Assembly: GCA_914767715.1 (NCBI GenBank)
Contig: OU612065.1
Location: forward strand, 37,448,001 to 37,512,000
DNA from: Membranipora membranacea
Lineage: Eukaryota; Bryozoa; Gymnolaemata; Cheilostomatida; Membraniporidae
Reading direction: 5' to 3'
Length of the DNA: 64,000 nt
Shown: positions 1-12,594 of the stretch, one piece after another
Layout: the number at the start of each line of letters is the position of its first letter
Numbering within the stretch: the first letter of the stretch is position 1
The notes under the pieces: generated by a model
Seen by the model: the letters and a program-made list of their open reading frames with translations, nothing else
Database searches by the model: none
Told to the model about the DNA's origin: nothing
Program-made: the position numbers and the translations under genes

Positions 1-280
1 TTGCTGACTTTGTCCAGAAAGGGTTGTTCTAGTAAATTTAAGTCGGCACCATGGGCAATTTTAGATGTGCGAAATTTTATTACTTCAAATAAAATAATAA
101 GAGCAATCATTACCCTGCTGAACACGGAGGGTATATGAATGAACTTTGTCATAATTACTCTATCACTGATATAGTGGATTCATAAAGTTTTAGTAATCAG
201 TTATAAATTGTTCTGCGTGTATTTTCTTGTCTCAAGAATATGCAATAATCGTCGATTTCCGTTTCATATTTTAGTGTCAG

Positions 281-1804
281 GACACCTTCAGCTCGTCAGA
301 GATTATATGTTCTGTAACCAAAGACATGAGTCCGTATAACCCAGAGTGTACTGGTGCTGTACCAGCGGGTACCCAGTATCTGTACGTCTTCGTACACGGC
401 AGTGTAACGGCTAATATCAACTATGCCCTAACCGTCAGCTTCTCAAAGACAAGCGTTGATGATATGGTAAGGTGTAAATAAAATAAACTACATAACATAT
501 TTTTATGAACTAATCATGTTTGTATAATTTAGTTTGTTCACCTTTTACCGCCATACCCTGATCGGGGTCGGGTTTTGCCTGACTCAATTCAACCAAACTT
601 TTCCATATTACTCGATCGCTTCCCTTGTATCACTTCGGTCTAGATCTATCCAGCGGAGGTCTAGACCGAGTGAATAATTTAGATTAATAAATTCATATTA
701 ATTCAATTCAATTTGATTTAGTTTATTTTGCATATTCTGCGTTTCCAGTTTTTTTAAACTCTGGCCTGTTCCCATTATTATTTAGACCCTATCTATCTAC
801 CTTATCTAGATTGTAGGTGTTTAGGACAGGGTCAGTTTCCCTGTCTTTCCATACACCTTCCAAAACCGCTTATGCCTGTGTAAATAAATACCCCCTTACA
901 ATTTGAGATGAATTCCGGATGTCTCAAGAACATTACAGTGATGGCTATGGTGACAATATGAACTTGAAAAAAACAGAAACTTATAATAATAACTTCAGTC
1001 ATCTCTGCCTCAGGTTGCTGCCGCGCCAGTCGTTGCTCCGTATCCATCTGTCGATTATGAGAGCAGCCCAATAATGGTCGGTGTTCAGGATATGTACAAT
1101 GAAGAGCTTAGCCCAGTGATCAACTATGAGCAATCTATCAGCCTCGACTACAACACCAATGCCCTCATCAAACTGGAGTTCTGTCCCACAACAACCGGCC
1201 TCGGCTCTAACTTTGTAGTCAAAACCATATTCCAAGCCGATGATCCCAACGGCGAGAGTCTTATTGGTCAGGTCGTTTGTACGGTAAGTTGACTGATTGG
1301 TAACTCAGCCTCAAGGCTCTAAGATGAATGATAATCATTTAGCCCAGGCATCGTCCCAGTCATGTCCTGATTGTGTTGCTACCCTATGCTTATTACCTTT
1401 AGTTTTAATCGCAACATTATAGGGCAGCACCGACACAACAGAGAATGGTGCATTTTTAGCCCCTTTCTATATTGTATTTTAAACATATTATGGAACACCA
1501 TTATTTGGTAGTTGTGAAATATACAGGCAACAGACATGAACCTGATAAATTTGTCAGGCCTTCAACCTAAGCGTAAACTAATGTTGTCAGCTTGTTTTTG
1601 TTTCAGACAAGCAATAATTGTGATTTGAGTGTGGATAATCCAATCTCCCGTAACTATGACTACCTGCCAGTAAACATTGCAACCAGTCAGAGCGGAGAAT
1701 ACAAAACCTTATTTGTGTATGGCCTCGCAATGGGAGGACCACTTGGGCCGTCAACCAAACCTGTTGGAAAATTCAGATTCGCTGCAACAGTAAGGAAAGC
1801 TTGA
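281..1804 (+). CDS. 3' part of an unrecognised multi-exon gene
   Basis: Three exons can be read: 281-466, 1,014-1,283 and 1,607-1,804. All junctions are phase 0, with good sites (acceptors TGTCAG, CCTCAG and TTTCAG; donors GTAAGG and GTAAGT). They give about 217 residues ending in VRKA and TGA at 1,802-1,804; an AATAAA follows at 1,853. The residues alternate hydrophobic and polar (for example QYLYVFVHG and ALTVSF), as in beta-sandwich modules. Cysteines are few and there is no membrane segment. I do not recognise the family, and the start lies left of the window. The final GTAAGG at 1,792 could be a donor instead of coding sequence; if so, the gene would continue, but I see no further exon before the opposing gene. 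Confidence is good for the exons and nil for function. Confidence 0.65.
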
Positions 1805-1852
1805 TCATTATAACTATCATTGATCAATCCTTGTCATAGATTACACTTAACA

Positions 1853-1858
1853 AATAAA
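1853..1858 (+). terminator. poly(A) signal of the left-edge gene
   Basis: AATAAA lies 49 bases after the TGA at 1,802-1,804, the usual spacing for a short 3' UTR. It supports the reading of 1,607-1,804 as a terminal exon. Confidence 0.5.
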
Positions 1859-2591
1859 GTGGTAACTACAGAAAAAACTTGTTATTGTACAGTTATATCT
1901 TGTTGTTATATAGCGGTGCCATTGTACAGTCTTCACTCCATAATACTGGGGGGGGGGAATGTGTTTGATAACTCAAGAGCAGACATAATAATATATCAAA
2001 TGATTTTCATATTATTTTTTGTAAAAGAATACTGGTGAACTGAATTCAAAATAATAAGAGAATTTTTCTCTCTACTTTTTTCATAAACCCTGTTCCATCT
2101 TCAGAACCTCACACATAGAAAAAGCATGATCTATATTCCAATTTTTTTTCTAATTGTCAACTTGAGAAAATCGCATCTTTTAACGTGAGCATACCTCACC
2201 CATTATTGGTTGGTAATGCACTAGATCAAGTGTGATTCAATTTGCCTGCATCGTCAGTAAGAACGGGATCAACTAAACACAGTTATATTTAAAGGGAATC
2301 AAATACATTATTTTCCAAATTCAAAATCAATGTCATATAAAGTCTCAAAAAAGCACCAGAAAAAGGAAAACAACTCTCGGTAATACTCGATCATGAGTAT
2401 CATTTAGGAGCGGAGATAGCAGTACAAAAACACAAATTCCTGGAGATATCTGGGTAAATAAAAAGTAAAATCGGGGTAATCCATCTCAATTGCATATAAA
2501 GTTTGCAGACATTTTTGCTGGGTACAGTGATATGTTTGGGGCGATCAGCAGTAGGCAATGCAAGGTGAGAAAAACCAAAATACAGTAATAC
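1859..2591. other. Intergenic between two convergent 3' ends
   Basis: AT-rich sequence between the left-edge gene (+) and the MTHFD2-type gene (-). It holds a run of nine G at about 1,950. I see no exon, RNA gene or repeat in it. Confidence 0.5.
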
Positions 2592-2597
2592 TTTATT
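2592..2597 (-). terminator. poly(A) signal of the MTHFD2-type gene
   Basis: AATAAA on the minus strand, about 80 bases beyond the TAG stop. Confidence 0.5.
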
Positions 2598-2675
2598 TTC
2601 AAACAAGACAAAAAGGTGTTTGAAATTAGCTGCTTCTGTTAATGTTTAAAATGTGTAGGTTTCTGAGTATATCAG

Positions 2676-5600
2676 CTAGAATTCATTATAATGCACATCA
2701 CCAAGAGCTGCTTGCAGTGTGTTTTTCATGAGCATTGCCACAGTCATCGGTCCTACACCGCCTGGTACAGGGGTTATCCACCCAGCTACTTTTGAACAGC
2801 CTGAGATAATAATAATACATATATTGTGAATAGCTGGATAATGACCAAACATACTTACATAATAATTATCCATAGGTACAGAAAAAATAATCATAGCTAG
2901 CTAGATAATAACACACAATCCATTGCACACCTGGCTGTTTGATCACAACACTTTACTGTTTCCCTGGGAAAAAAATTGCAGTTCAAAACAACATAAAGTC
3001 GAGGCCAGCAATGGCAAACAAGATTCACATACTGGGAGTAAATTGAAGACAACTTGAATATGTGTATTTATAGCCGACAAAAAGGTGAAGGTTGGGACGG
3101 ACACTGATCACTGACAAAAATCATCATTTGGTCACTTACTTTCAAAATCACAATCTCCAACGAGCATGTTTTTGCCAGTTTTAGGATTTTTTACTCTGTT
3201 TATGCCAACATCTATAATAGCGCAGCCTGGTTTGAGCATATCTCCATGTATAAGTCCTGGTATACCGGTAGCCACTACTAAGATGTCAGCATGTTTCACA
3301 TGAAATAACAGCTGTTCTCTAGGAGTGTAGCGATGGCATATCACAGTCGTTGCATCACCTAGTAATAAAGATACATACAATAGAGGATTCAATTGTGAAT
3401 AAAGAGGCTTCAGTTTCTGTCGCAATGCCTCTATCTTCCAATTACTTTCCAGCCTTTGGTCCTGGAGGCGAAAGAACAAATGATCCAGGTGCCAGATCAT
3501 AGGGTAATGCATCAACCGAAGTTATCTGCACATTAAGCAGAAAAGGCAACTCCTTTATTCTCACCATACTAAATTATGATTGTGATTAATATTTTGTCCA
3601 TACCAAGGAGCTTCACACTTCTTTGTATTGAGAATGGTACTAGCAGCTCTCATGCAAAAACAACTTACATATAAATTTTGACTCACAACTGCTTGAATGC
3701 TGACAGGTTCGCCATGAGCAACCGCCAAATAAACATGATATTAGACTACTATCAACACAATTTTATTGACTGTGAAGTAGGAGTAGCAGGGCGAAATAAA
3801 CATGTGTGGACAAATCTATAACAGCTCGATGAGCATAACACCACACTGCATAAACAGTAATGGATTATTTTAGTTGAACTGACCTAGAAGTCTTGATAGG
3901 TTGGGTGTTGAGGGGCGGCAATGCCACTAACCCCCAAAACCACACCAACCAATCCAACATGGGACCTCAGACTCAATACTAAGCATCACTGACCTGCGTT
4001 CGTCTCCCCTATACCATCAGCATGTAAGAGCATAGCTGCTGGCATTCCTACATTCTTTGATCTTCCACATACCACTGCATTCTTCCCAAATGTCTCTATA
4101 CCTGAAAGTCAGCAAGAGAAACTGTGATCTTCTCATCTTCTCTTCTCAAAATTGGGTCACCATGTTTGGAGAGTTATGGTTACATTCAACAAACCAGTAA
4201 CTGAAGCCTATTCTGCCTGGTAAGGCTAGACTAGAGAGGATAGCTAGACGTTGTACTATCACTTTATGATGGATACTGCTATGCACAACCGAAAGCAGGG
4301 CCAGGTATTCGAGCAAGGCAAAAGCAAATGAGTTTCTCGCCCTGTACATTTTAATTTCTCATTTTATTACCAGATCGTCGAAGTAACTCCATAATACCAG
4401 CTGGAGTGGCCGGTAACAAAGATTTGAGATCTGTACAGAATCTTCCTACATTGATTAAGTGGAATCCATCAACATCTTTACCGGGTGTGACAGCATTACA
4501 TACAGCTCTCTCACTACAAAATAAACAGAATGATTGTCAGGGTGAAACACCAGGGAATCTGAATAAATTTCTATGGACTGAACATAAGCTTCTACTGGGA
4601 ATGTTAACGATCGAGTAAATTGTGGATAAATAGATCAACTTTCTCATATATTTAATATGCCTGTGTTGTGATGGTATAAAAATACTGATATACATCTAGA
4701 TCTAAAACCAAAAACTATATGCCAACAATGGACACTTTCATTAACTCCTGATGGTTTAGCGGGGACCCCTTGGGCTGTGGTACTACCAACATCTCCTGGT
4801 GGGCGCAACGGGGCTTTGAGCTGAAAGACTAGACTTTCTCATAACTAGCTATAGCTATAGTTAAGATGGTATACAAGAGAATTAAAGCCTCAATATATAC
4901 AAAATCATTTAAAAGCGGCTGGGAATATAAAATAATGTTAAAGTAAGCAGTAGGCAGCGATATTTTTTGCAACAAAATCATACAGCTTCACTAAACGGAA
5001 TAGTTTCTCATTTTAGCTCCCTGGTCATTTTCCCTTTATAACATATAAGGCACATTTAGTCAATGATTCAATGATGTGCCGAGGCACAAAATGGTCAACA
5101 ATTCTGCAGACAATTACGTTCTGTGAACAGGATATTATGATAAAGTGAACATGTTATGAGAGGAACATGGGTGTGTTTTACCAAATAAAAGAACATATTA
5201 ATCAGTACAGTCATTGGTACAGTGGGCCCATACCTGGTAGATTATAATTTGGCACAGCTCCAGGCTAAGAAACAAAAATGTGTGAACATTTGCTTGTGAA
5301 TCGTCAAGAACCACATAATATCACAGAGTAAGGATATATCCTTACTCTGTGATAACATCATGTGTGACAGAATATCCTCAACTTTTTCTATATAATAATT
5401 GTCTTGAAATATCTGTCAGTTATTTCAATGTCAATCAAGGTTATAAGAATGAGCCAAATTATGTCTATGACATCACGGAAATTTACTGACCAACTAATCT
5501 ATGCGTGTCCTCAAGAATATGATGGATGATCTGAAGGGTATAATTAATGCCTACTGAGGACATTGAGGGTATCATGTATCAGGCCACTGTGGCACCACGA

Positions 5601-8600
5601 TCAAACAGTACATAAATCTACATGCGGCATATCATGTAGGAGTGTGTGTGTACCTTATGCAAAACACATGTCTATGGTGTGTACAGTCATGAAACAGGGT
5701 AGGGTCCCTACAGTATAATGTTCAATATATAGAATTTCAATTTTAGATGATTTATATCATTTAGTGCCTGCAGAATTTTTATATCAATCGTTCTAATATC
5801 AAATGGTCTGAGGGAAAACCTGTATACTTAACAATATTAAATAAGTCTGTGGGGAAAAATGTTAATCTCATGGTACATTTATACAAATTCAAAGCAATTT
5901 ATTGTCAACAAAATTCATAAAAGTTTATGACCAAATTTCTGAGCTACATGTTGTTGATAATTCCATAGATCTATATCATTATCACAGTTGGGGATAAATA
6001 CCTTTTGGTAGCCTATAAATCAGTTAGATGGATAAGCTTTAAACCCAGCAATGATTGCTGTTTGATTGGTGACTGATGTATATTTCCGAGGTCATTGTCG
6101 ACTAGAATAAATAGCCTTCATATTACTAGATTATATCTGTTTGATCTTCTACTAGGCCAGACGCAGCTATAGCATAAGGTTTTATGGCACGGACAATATT
6201 TGATGGCAGGATACTGATCACGTTTTATACTTCATTGGTGTATGTTCTGTAAAATTCACTGGGTGTACCCAGTTGTAGTGGTCATATTTAGAAATTAAAA
6301 GGTGTTTTGTTTTGGCATTATATGTGCGGGAAATAACTCCTATTCTGTGTAATCTAAGTAATCTAATCATCAGGGAATTCCAGGCTGAAATTGCATTGTG
6401 GGATTTTGTTGACATGGCAATTAATTCACCAAGTAAACTTGGAGAGAAGGCTGCTCGTATCAGACCAGCACAAATTGAAAAATTTCAATTGAATTATGTC
6501 AAACTTCTTATGGGACTAGTATCAAAGATTATAAATACTTGATGACAGGATACTTGATGCTAGTATGATATTGTATGGTCTTAAGACCACTGTCTTGGGG
6601 CAATTACAAACAACATTTTTGACGTTTCAATTGCCTCTTATGTCATTTTTTGGCTGGATATCTTTTGGATAACACATGAGCAAAGAGTTCAATGAGTGCC
6701 TCACTTTTCAGAAGGAAACCAAACTGTCAGAGTCTGAAAAACTTAGATATGCCAGCTTCGCATACTTTCCTAACATGCTAATGACATGATATGGGGATAT
6801 GCGGTAGCGCTGTCTCTCATCAACCATCTCATGCAATGATAAAACATATACAATGTAGAACCCAGTACTATAGTCTTGACTTGTGCCAACTGCATCAAAC
6901 TCTTGCCTTCCCACTAATCACATATCGATAGTGTGAATATTTGGGATATGCAGTAGTGCTGCGGCTGACCTCTTCAACTGGGTACACACTTTTTTCCTTC
7001 ATCAAATTTGTCTCACGCTATCATGTTTTGAGCAGTCTTATGTCTAGGCTGCTTTTTGTATTGTTCTCGTTGAGATGTAGTGCTGTCGCTGACCACCTTT
7101 TAAAATGATGTGATATAATATCTTGTTAAAATCATACATATAGTCGTGTTTCCTGTTGACCATATTAATCACTTAACATTTCGTTTACCTAGCCGATTGT
7201 GAAGAAAATTTCAGGTATGCTGCCGCGCTGCCGGTGACATGATTGCTACAACCGGGTACACTCTCAGTTTTGGATTCAGCACGTTGTTCTACCCTAGATA
7301 TTCCCTTGTTTTAAACTCGTAACATTTCAATTATTATTAGCGATTTTGAGAAAAATTGCAATATGCTGCCGCGCTGCCGATCTTCTGCTGACATGATTGC
7401 TACGACTGGGTACACTAGACCAAGTTTGGTCCATTTTCCTGCATTCCGAGCTATGGCCGCGGCGTGACCAGTGGATTGGGAGCAATAGGCATGCAGGCAA
7501 TTGGATAAAACTTGTTCTAGGTTACACCCTATTTCTTTATATTCAGCACGTTGTTATACCCTTGAAACACCTTTTATTTAAACTCTTAATATTTCTCTCA
7601 TTAAAAGCAATTTTTAGAAGAAATGAGGATATGCTGCAGCACTGCCGCTGACATGATCGCTACAACTGCGTACAACCTTAATTTTGGATTCACCACGTTG
7701 TTCCACCCTAGAAACACCTTTTATTGAATTCTTCACATTTCACTTATTATATGCAATTTTTAGAAATATTGCGGATATGCTGCCGCAAGACAGTATCATA
7801 CTCACCTCATAAAGATCTGACATTATACTTATTGAAAATTTTAAATTTGTCCTGATCTAACAAACACGAGCAGACTTCTGCAAGTTTACTTGGTAAATAA
7901 ATTGGCAAGTCAACAAAATCCCCACAATGCAGTTTCAACCTGGAATTCCCTGAATATTAGATTAGTAAGATTACACAGAATAGGAGTTATGTCCCCACAC
8001 ATATAATGCAAAAACAAAACACCTTTTAATTTCCAAATATGACCACTACAACTGGGTACACCCGGTGAATTTTACAGAAGAAACAACAATGAAGTATAGT
8101 ATGCGATCAGTTTCCTGCCATCAAAAATAGTCCGTGCTGTAACAGGGCAGAGCAGTAGGCGGATTGACATCTGCGGCTAACAGTTAACTACCTATGGTTA
8201 TAATCCAAGTCTGATAAATGCTGTCTGCCTTACCACAGCACACTTTAGCCATTGTTTATTTTGTCAAACTGCCAGACTCAACAATGGAGTAGCTTTTGGA
8301 AGCATTCCGATAGAGAAATTTCCTTTGTTTCCATTTGCACTAGAGTATTATTGTTTTTATGTTATTCCTTTCAATAAAGTACATCAATTAAAACTCAGTT
8401 CTATTTTCATTGAATTGAAGGCTGTAATTATCGATTATATAAACTGGATTGTCCTCAGTCATTTGAGTTTGAGACTCGGATAGAAATGCACAATGCTACA
8501 AAAATCTGCAAAACCTATATAATAAACCGGCAGAAAATTAACAAGACTACTTCTGTAACTAATTGTACACATCACATGTTTTATACTGGTGTAAATTTAT

Positions 8601-10725
8601 AAGATGTGTTGTATTTATAAGTGTATGGCTAAATACCATCTTTTGTTGAATCTTCTCTTAGGGTTGTCTTTAACCCTCTGATGTTTTGGCTGAGAAGGCC
8701 TTCTCTGCCATAAAAAAAGGAAAACCATAGATTGTAACAGCTTGGTTAGTTTGTTTGCATGAGAGTACTCTCACCCCAAGTCCTGATCCCTAAACCATGA
8801 CCCTGAATAAAGTAACGATGTCTGACCTGATATGAGCAGGGACAGGTAGCTGAACAAGAACTCCATCGACTTTCTCATCCTGATTTTTTTCTTCTATGAG
8901 CCTGAGAAGTTGTTCCTGAGTTTCTGTTTCCTCCAGTCGGATAGTTTCACTGGTTATACCTAAATTAGTCAAATCAAAAGGATGTTAGGCAACTGAAAAA
9001 ATGTGTCCATCTAGTGGAGCTCATAGTATATAGGTTTTATTCTTGCTTTTTTTTTTACGGGGCAACTTCATGTTAGCTAAACAATGGTGACTTGCTGGAT
9101 GGGGAAAATTAAAGTGAAGATTGTAAAAGTTTGTCTGGACTGTTAAACCAAGGAGTTAAAGTCTTCAACTCCTTGGTTAAACACATTGTTTACTTAAATC
9201 AACATACGGACTCGTGTGAGATGGAAGAAGATGGACCTCTCTGACTTGCCAAACATTGATTTTGCTGCCCAAATAAAGGTGATGACCTAATGGCAGCAAC
9301 TATTTAAAATGGCATCAATAGATAAGACAAGATTAGACTTGTTCAAACTAGTTGAGTTTGATTTCGGATTCTCGGCCGTCTGCAGTCGAGGTGGAGCAGA
9401 AAAGGTTAGGTAGAATGGCAATACCACTTGTTCTTTCAATCGATTCAACACAATCACAAGACCTCCAACAAGAGAATAAATTGTGCAGAAGGCACTGTTT
9501 GGTGTAATTAGGGAGAGTGGGTATATCGATGAACTCAAGGCCTGACACTCACCTACATTTTGCGTAGCTTTCATTTTATTGCGTATATAAGTAGCGCTAG
9601 CTGGGTCCTCCCCGACTTGTATAGCTGTGAGGTGTGGAGGTCTCCGCCCTGAGGCTACCATGCGTTCTACCTCCACTCTCACTTCATCCTTTATAGCTTG
9701 AGCAATCTTCTTGCCATCGATAATTTTGGCTTGGAACCTTCAAAATAATGACAACCTCAAGTTTGGAAGACATAAAGTGGTAAATTGTGTCACAGCGCAT
9801 GAGATGACATGACAACGATCAGACTTGAATCGTTATTATGATCTCAAGTCGTAACGAAAGTATTCAATGAATTGAAAAAATCCTCTTTGGTGTGAAGTGA
9901 TCAAACAATATTATAACAAGCATAGTTCACAGTTTACCCGTTTATAGGTCCTCCCTCTGTATACTTACCGGTGCTCCCTCTGTATACTTACCGGTCCTCC
10001 CTCTGTATACTTACCGGTCCTCCCTCTGTATACTTACCGGTGCTCCCTCTGTATACTTACCGGTCCTCCCTCTGTATACTTACCGGTCCTCCCTCTGTAT
10101 ACTTACCGGTGCTCCCTCTGTATACTTATAGGTCCTCCCTCTGTATACTTACCGGTGCTCCCTCTGTATACTTATCGGTCCTCCCTCTGTATACTTACCG
10201 GTCCTCCCTCTGTATACTTACCGGTGCTCCCTCTGTATACTTACCGGTCCTCCCTCTGTATACTTACCGGTCCTCCCTCTGTATACTTACCGGTGCTCCC
10301 TCTGTATACTTACCGGTCCTCCCTCTGTATACTTACCGGTGCTCCCTCTGTATACTTATCGGTCCTCCCTCTGTATACTTACCGGTCCTCCCTCTGTATA
10401 CTTACCGGTGCTCCCTCTGTATACTTACCGGTCCTCCCTCTGTATACTTACCGGTCCTCCCTCTGTATACTTACCGGTCCTCCCTCTGTATACTTACCGG
10501 TCCTCCCTCTGTATACTTACCGGTCCTCCCTATGTATACTTACCGGTCCTCCCTCTGTATACTTACCGGTCCTCCCTCTGTATACTTTGCCTTACCTCAC
10601 AGTTTACCGGTCCTCCCTCTGTATACTTTGCCTTACCTCACAGATGCAGTGCTGAATTCTCTCCGACTGGTGTCCGAAAATGTGGTCCCTATAATCTGTC
10701 TCACTAAGTGCCGGCTACACCTCAT
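2676..10725 (-). CDS. MTHFD2: Mitochondrial methylenetetrahydrofolate dehydrogenase/cyclohydrolase
   Basis: Exons in transcription order: 10,637-10,725; 9,553-9,737; 8,827-8,959; 4,371-4,513; 3,994-4,101; 3,140-3,358; 2,676-2,800. They sum to 1,002 nt (333 aa plus TAG) and every phase fits. The bifunctional folate enzyme oxidises 5,10-methylene-THF and hydrolyses the methenyl product in mitochondria. Visible motifs are TYIRNKMKA with the YxxxK catalytic lysine, [23 protein letters not shown], the dinucleotide-site [22 protein letters not shown] and [20 protein letters not shown]. Exon 1 gives an Arg/Ser-rich, acid-poor leader ([10 protein letters not shown]...) typical of a matrix signal. Length is close to human MTHFD2 (350). 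I prefer MTHFD2/MTHFD2L to cytosolic MTHFD1 because of the leader, the GGDAT-HRYTP spacing and the absence of a synthetase domain. The exon 1 donor abuts a minisatellite of donor-like units. MTHFD2 versus MTHFD2L is not decided. Confidence 0.93.
5319..5354. repeat. Perfect 36-bp palindrome
   Basis: Starts TATCACAGAGTAAGGATA and continues as its exact reverse complement, with no spacer. It lies in intron 3 of the MTHFD2-type gene. The same strand could fold into an 18-bp hairpin. Confidence 0.9.
6184..8143. mobile_element. Foldback-type element: long inverted arms with internal tandem repeats
   Basis: About 340 bp at 6,184-6,525 reappears as its reverse complement at about 7,800-8,143, with scattered mismatches and small indels. 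Shared stretches include GTGTACCCAGTTGTAGTGG, TAACTCCTATTCTGTGTAAT and CAGGGAATTCCAGG. Between the arms a diverged unit of about 145 bp recurs, marked by ATATGC-G-CGCTGCC-CTGACATG near 6,796, 6,947, 7,073, 7,216, 7,360, 7,629 and 7,776. There is no transposase-like reading frame, so if mobile it is non-autonomous. Long inverted arms with internal tandem repeats are the layout of foldback elements. Exact ends and a target duplication are not clear. It sits in intron 3 of the MTHFD2-type gene. Confidence 0.75.
9147..9180. repeat. Short inverted repeat
   Basis: AACCAAGGAGTT and its reverse complement AACTCCTTGGTT are separated by about nine bases, in intron 2 of the MTHFD2-type gene. Confidence 0.7.
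9950..10645. repeat. 23-bp minisatellite of splice-donor-like units
   Basis: Twenty-seven units of exactly 23 bp run from 9,950 to 10,570 with no length change. Two longer units start at 10,571 (41 bp) and 10,612. Read on the minus strand, most units contain CCG/GTAAGTATACAG, a near-ideal 5' splice site. The two long units instead carry CTGTGAG/GTAAGGCAAAG, and the outer one is the real exon 1 donor of the MTHFD2-type gene (exon ends at 10,637). Units vary mainly at one position (C or G). Rarer variants are TTATAGGT at 10,111, TTATCGGT at 10,157 and 10,341, and one A at 10,525. The array has no stop codon in any plus frame because 23 bp rotates through all frames, so its 267-codon and shorter open frames are not genes. 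Confidence 0.97.
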
Positions 10726-12594
10726 GATGATAGATTCTGTTAACAAAAACAACCATAGAAGAAAGCGTCAATGAATTCAGCCTGGCTTGCATATTTTCAC
10801 ATGGGATCGGTGATGGTGAGTATGACAGATTTCAAATGCGATGCAATAACTACCTCACATGATGAGGCCAACTATGAAAAGGCTGACGTGAATGGCGGTA
10901 CAATGTTTCATTTATACAAGAATACTCACAAAACAGTCTGCGCACTTTAGCTAGCCTAAAACTGTTTTCAGGGCTGTCTCTCATAGTTTGGATATATATC
11001 ACTTGCAAAATCAGGTGAAATGACGTATTTCGTATTATAAAAGCTCAAGTTTTAGCTTAGAAATATGACAAACGCGGACCGAATTTCACCTGCACCGTGG
11101 GACGTAGGGTGGTACTCAGGGTCGGGAGTTTGTCCGCGGAAATCTCCTGATTTTTGGGTCTCCCAACTTGTCATGTATGCTGCGCAGCGCGCACATTACT
11201 AGTTAACCAATTATAACTACACTGGTATAGGAAGAGGTTAAACCTCAACCATAGCAGTGTTGGCTCCGATTCAATCAGAATTATTAGCTGTCACAAAGGG
11301 GGATCTTTCTATCAAAAACTCCCTATCTGAACGCTGATTGCTAAGAAGATCGACACCTGCCAGAGGTCTCGTTCCCAAGTTGCACAGTCCTTGATGGAGC
11401 TAATATACAATACATGTTCTGCGTGATTGGCTTAGGAACAAATTTTGGGCAAAGTGCTTTGCGACAACATTACTCAAGTTGAGCTCACATGCACTAAGCG
11501 TTATTTATAACTATCCCTACTTTATATATTTGTGTGAGATTGGTCTTTCCTCCTTGGTCCTTCTTGGCAAACCTACTTCTCCTCAGAACTATTCCTGCAC
11601 ACCATCAATTATCAGAGGTCTGTTGATTGAGTTATAGTATGTATCCTTGGTTGGTGGTAGTAGTAAGTATGTATCAGTTCTTAGTAACACTTAAATGTAC
11701 TTTTGCTGCCTAGCAGATATAGTATAATGTAAAAGGGTCAATGAACACCTGCAGCCTTGTCACAACCTTGACTCTGTGTGTATTAATGAACAGTGCCAAC
11801 TGTACAACGATATATACTTTGCGAGTATTTCACAGTTAACGATGCTATGCCACTTGACTTGCCAATTCTGACGAGTAGATGGATATCATGCATTTAGGTC
11901 ATGTAAGGGTCAAACTAGACTAAGAACTTATCTCAACAGCTGAGTTAGTTTACATTTTTAGGATTTGTGGGCTATCTATAAAGAGAGAGTAGACAACTAG
12001 AAATTCAAAATCAGGTTTTGGTAGGTGATGGTTAAGATTTCGAGTAAATTTGTTGGCAGTCAGTGGCTCTAGTAGTAGCCAGTGGCTCTAGAAGTAGCCA
12101 CTAATAATTAAGATTAGTTGTTTATACAGACTTTGTAATATTTCTCGTTTAGGCCATGCTATCCACCAGCAACACCAATTTAATCAAATCGATCGGTCCG
12201 GAATCAATTATGAGCGAAAAAATAAATAATGACATTCAATGGATGTATTGATTATATTATCATACTAATAAATAAAATGTACTTTTCGCTTTTTACGACA
12301 TTGGATTGGTATGAAAACAGTGTAATTATAATATATAACAAATGAGACATCTCGCCAAAATAAAATCTTCATTCGTGTCTGGACAATATTTGTTTCGAAA
12401 TTAAGAAATCACGCATTATAGCAACAGCATAGAACTATAGCAGAAATAATACAGAGAATCAATGGCTGGCTGCTAGACTGTCAGTCGATCACAATATTAT
12501 CATATGAAACATGATGAGCTCTTCAGATATAACAATCCTATTTGGGCTACATGTGCTAAGGGGAAGTAACTCCGAGTTACAAACTGACTTGGCC
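10726..12594. other. Upstream region of the MTHFD2-type gene and tail of NPLOC4
   Basis: No exon is convincing here. The promoter of the MTHFD2-type gene should lie to the right of 10,725. A near-palindrome at 12,062-12,102 is built from two direct copies of AGTGGCTCTAG-AGTAGCC. Confidence 0.4.

Noticed and set aside
4406-4618. Plus-strand open frame of 70 codons
   Set aside because: Antisense to the MTHFD2-type exon 4.
6312-6542. Open frame in the left arm of the foldback element
   Set aside because: No family resemblance, and the matching right arm does not keep it open.
9950-10645. CRISPR-like array
   Set aside because: There are no unique spacers and units abut directly. The setting is an animal intron.
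9971-10774. Open frames of 267, 166 and 122 codons on the plus strand
   Set aside because: They are read-throughs of the 23-bp minisatellite. 23 bp rotates through all three frames and none of the frames of the unit has a stop, so the proteins are the same periodic peptide in three registers.
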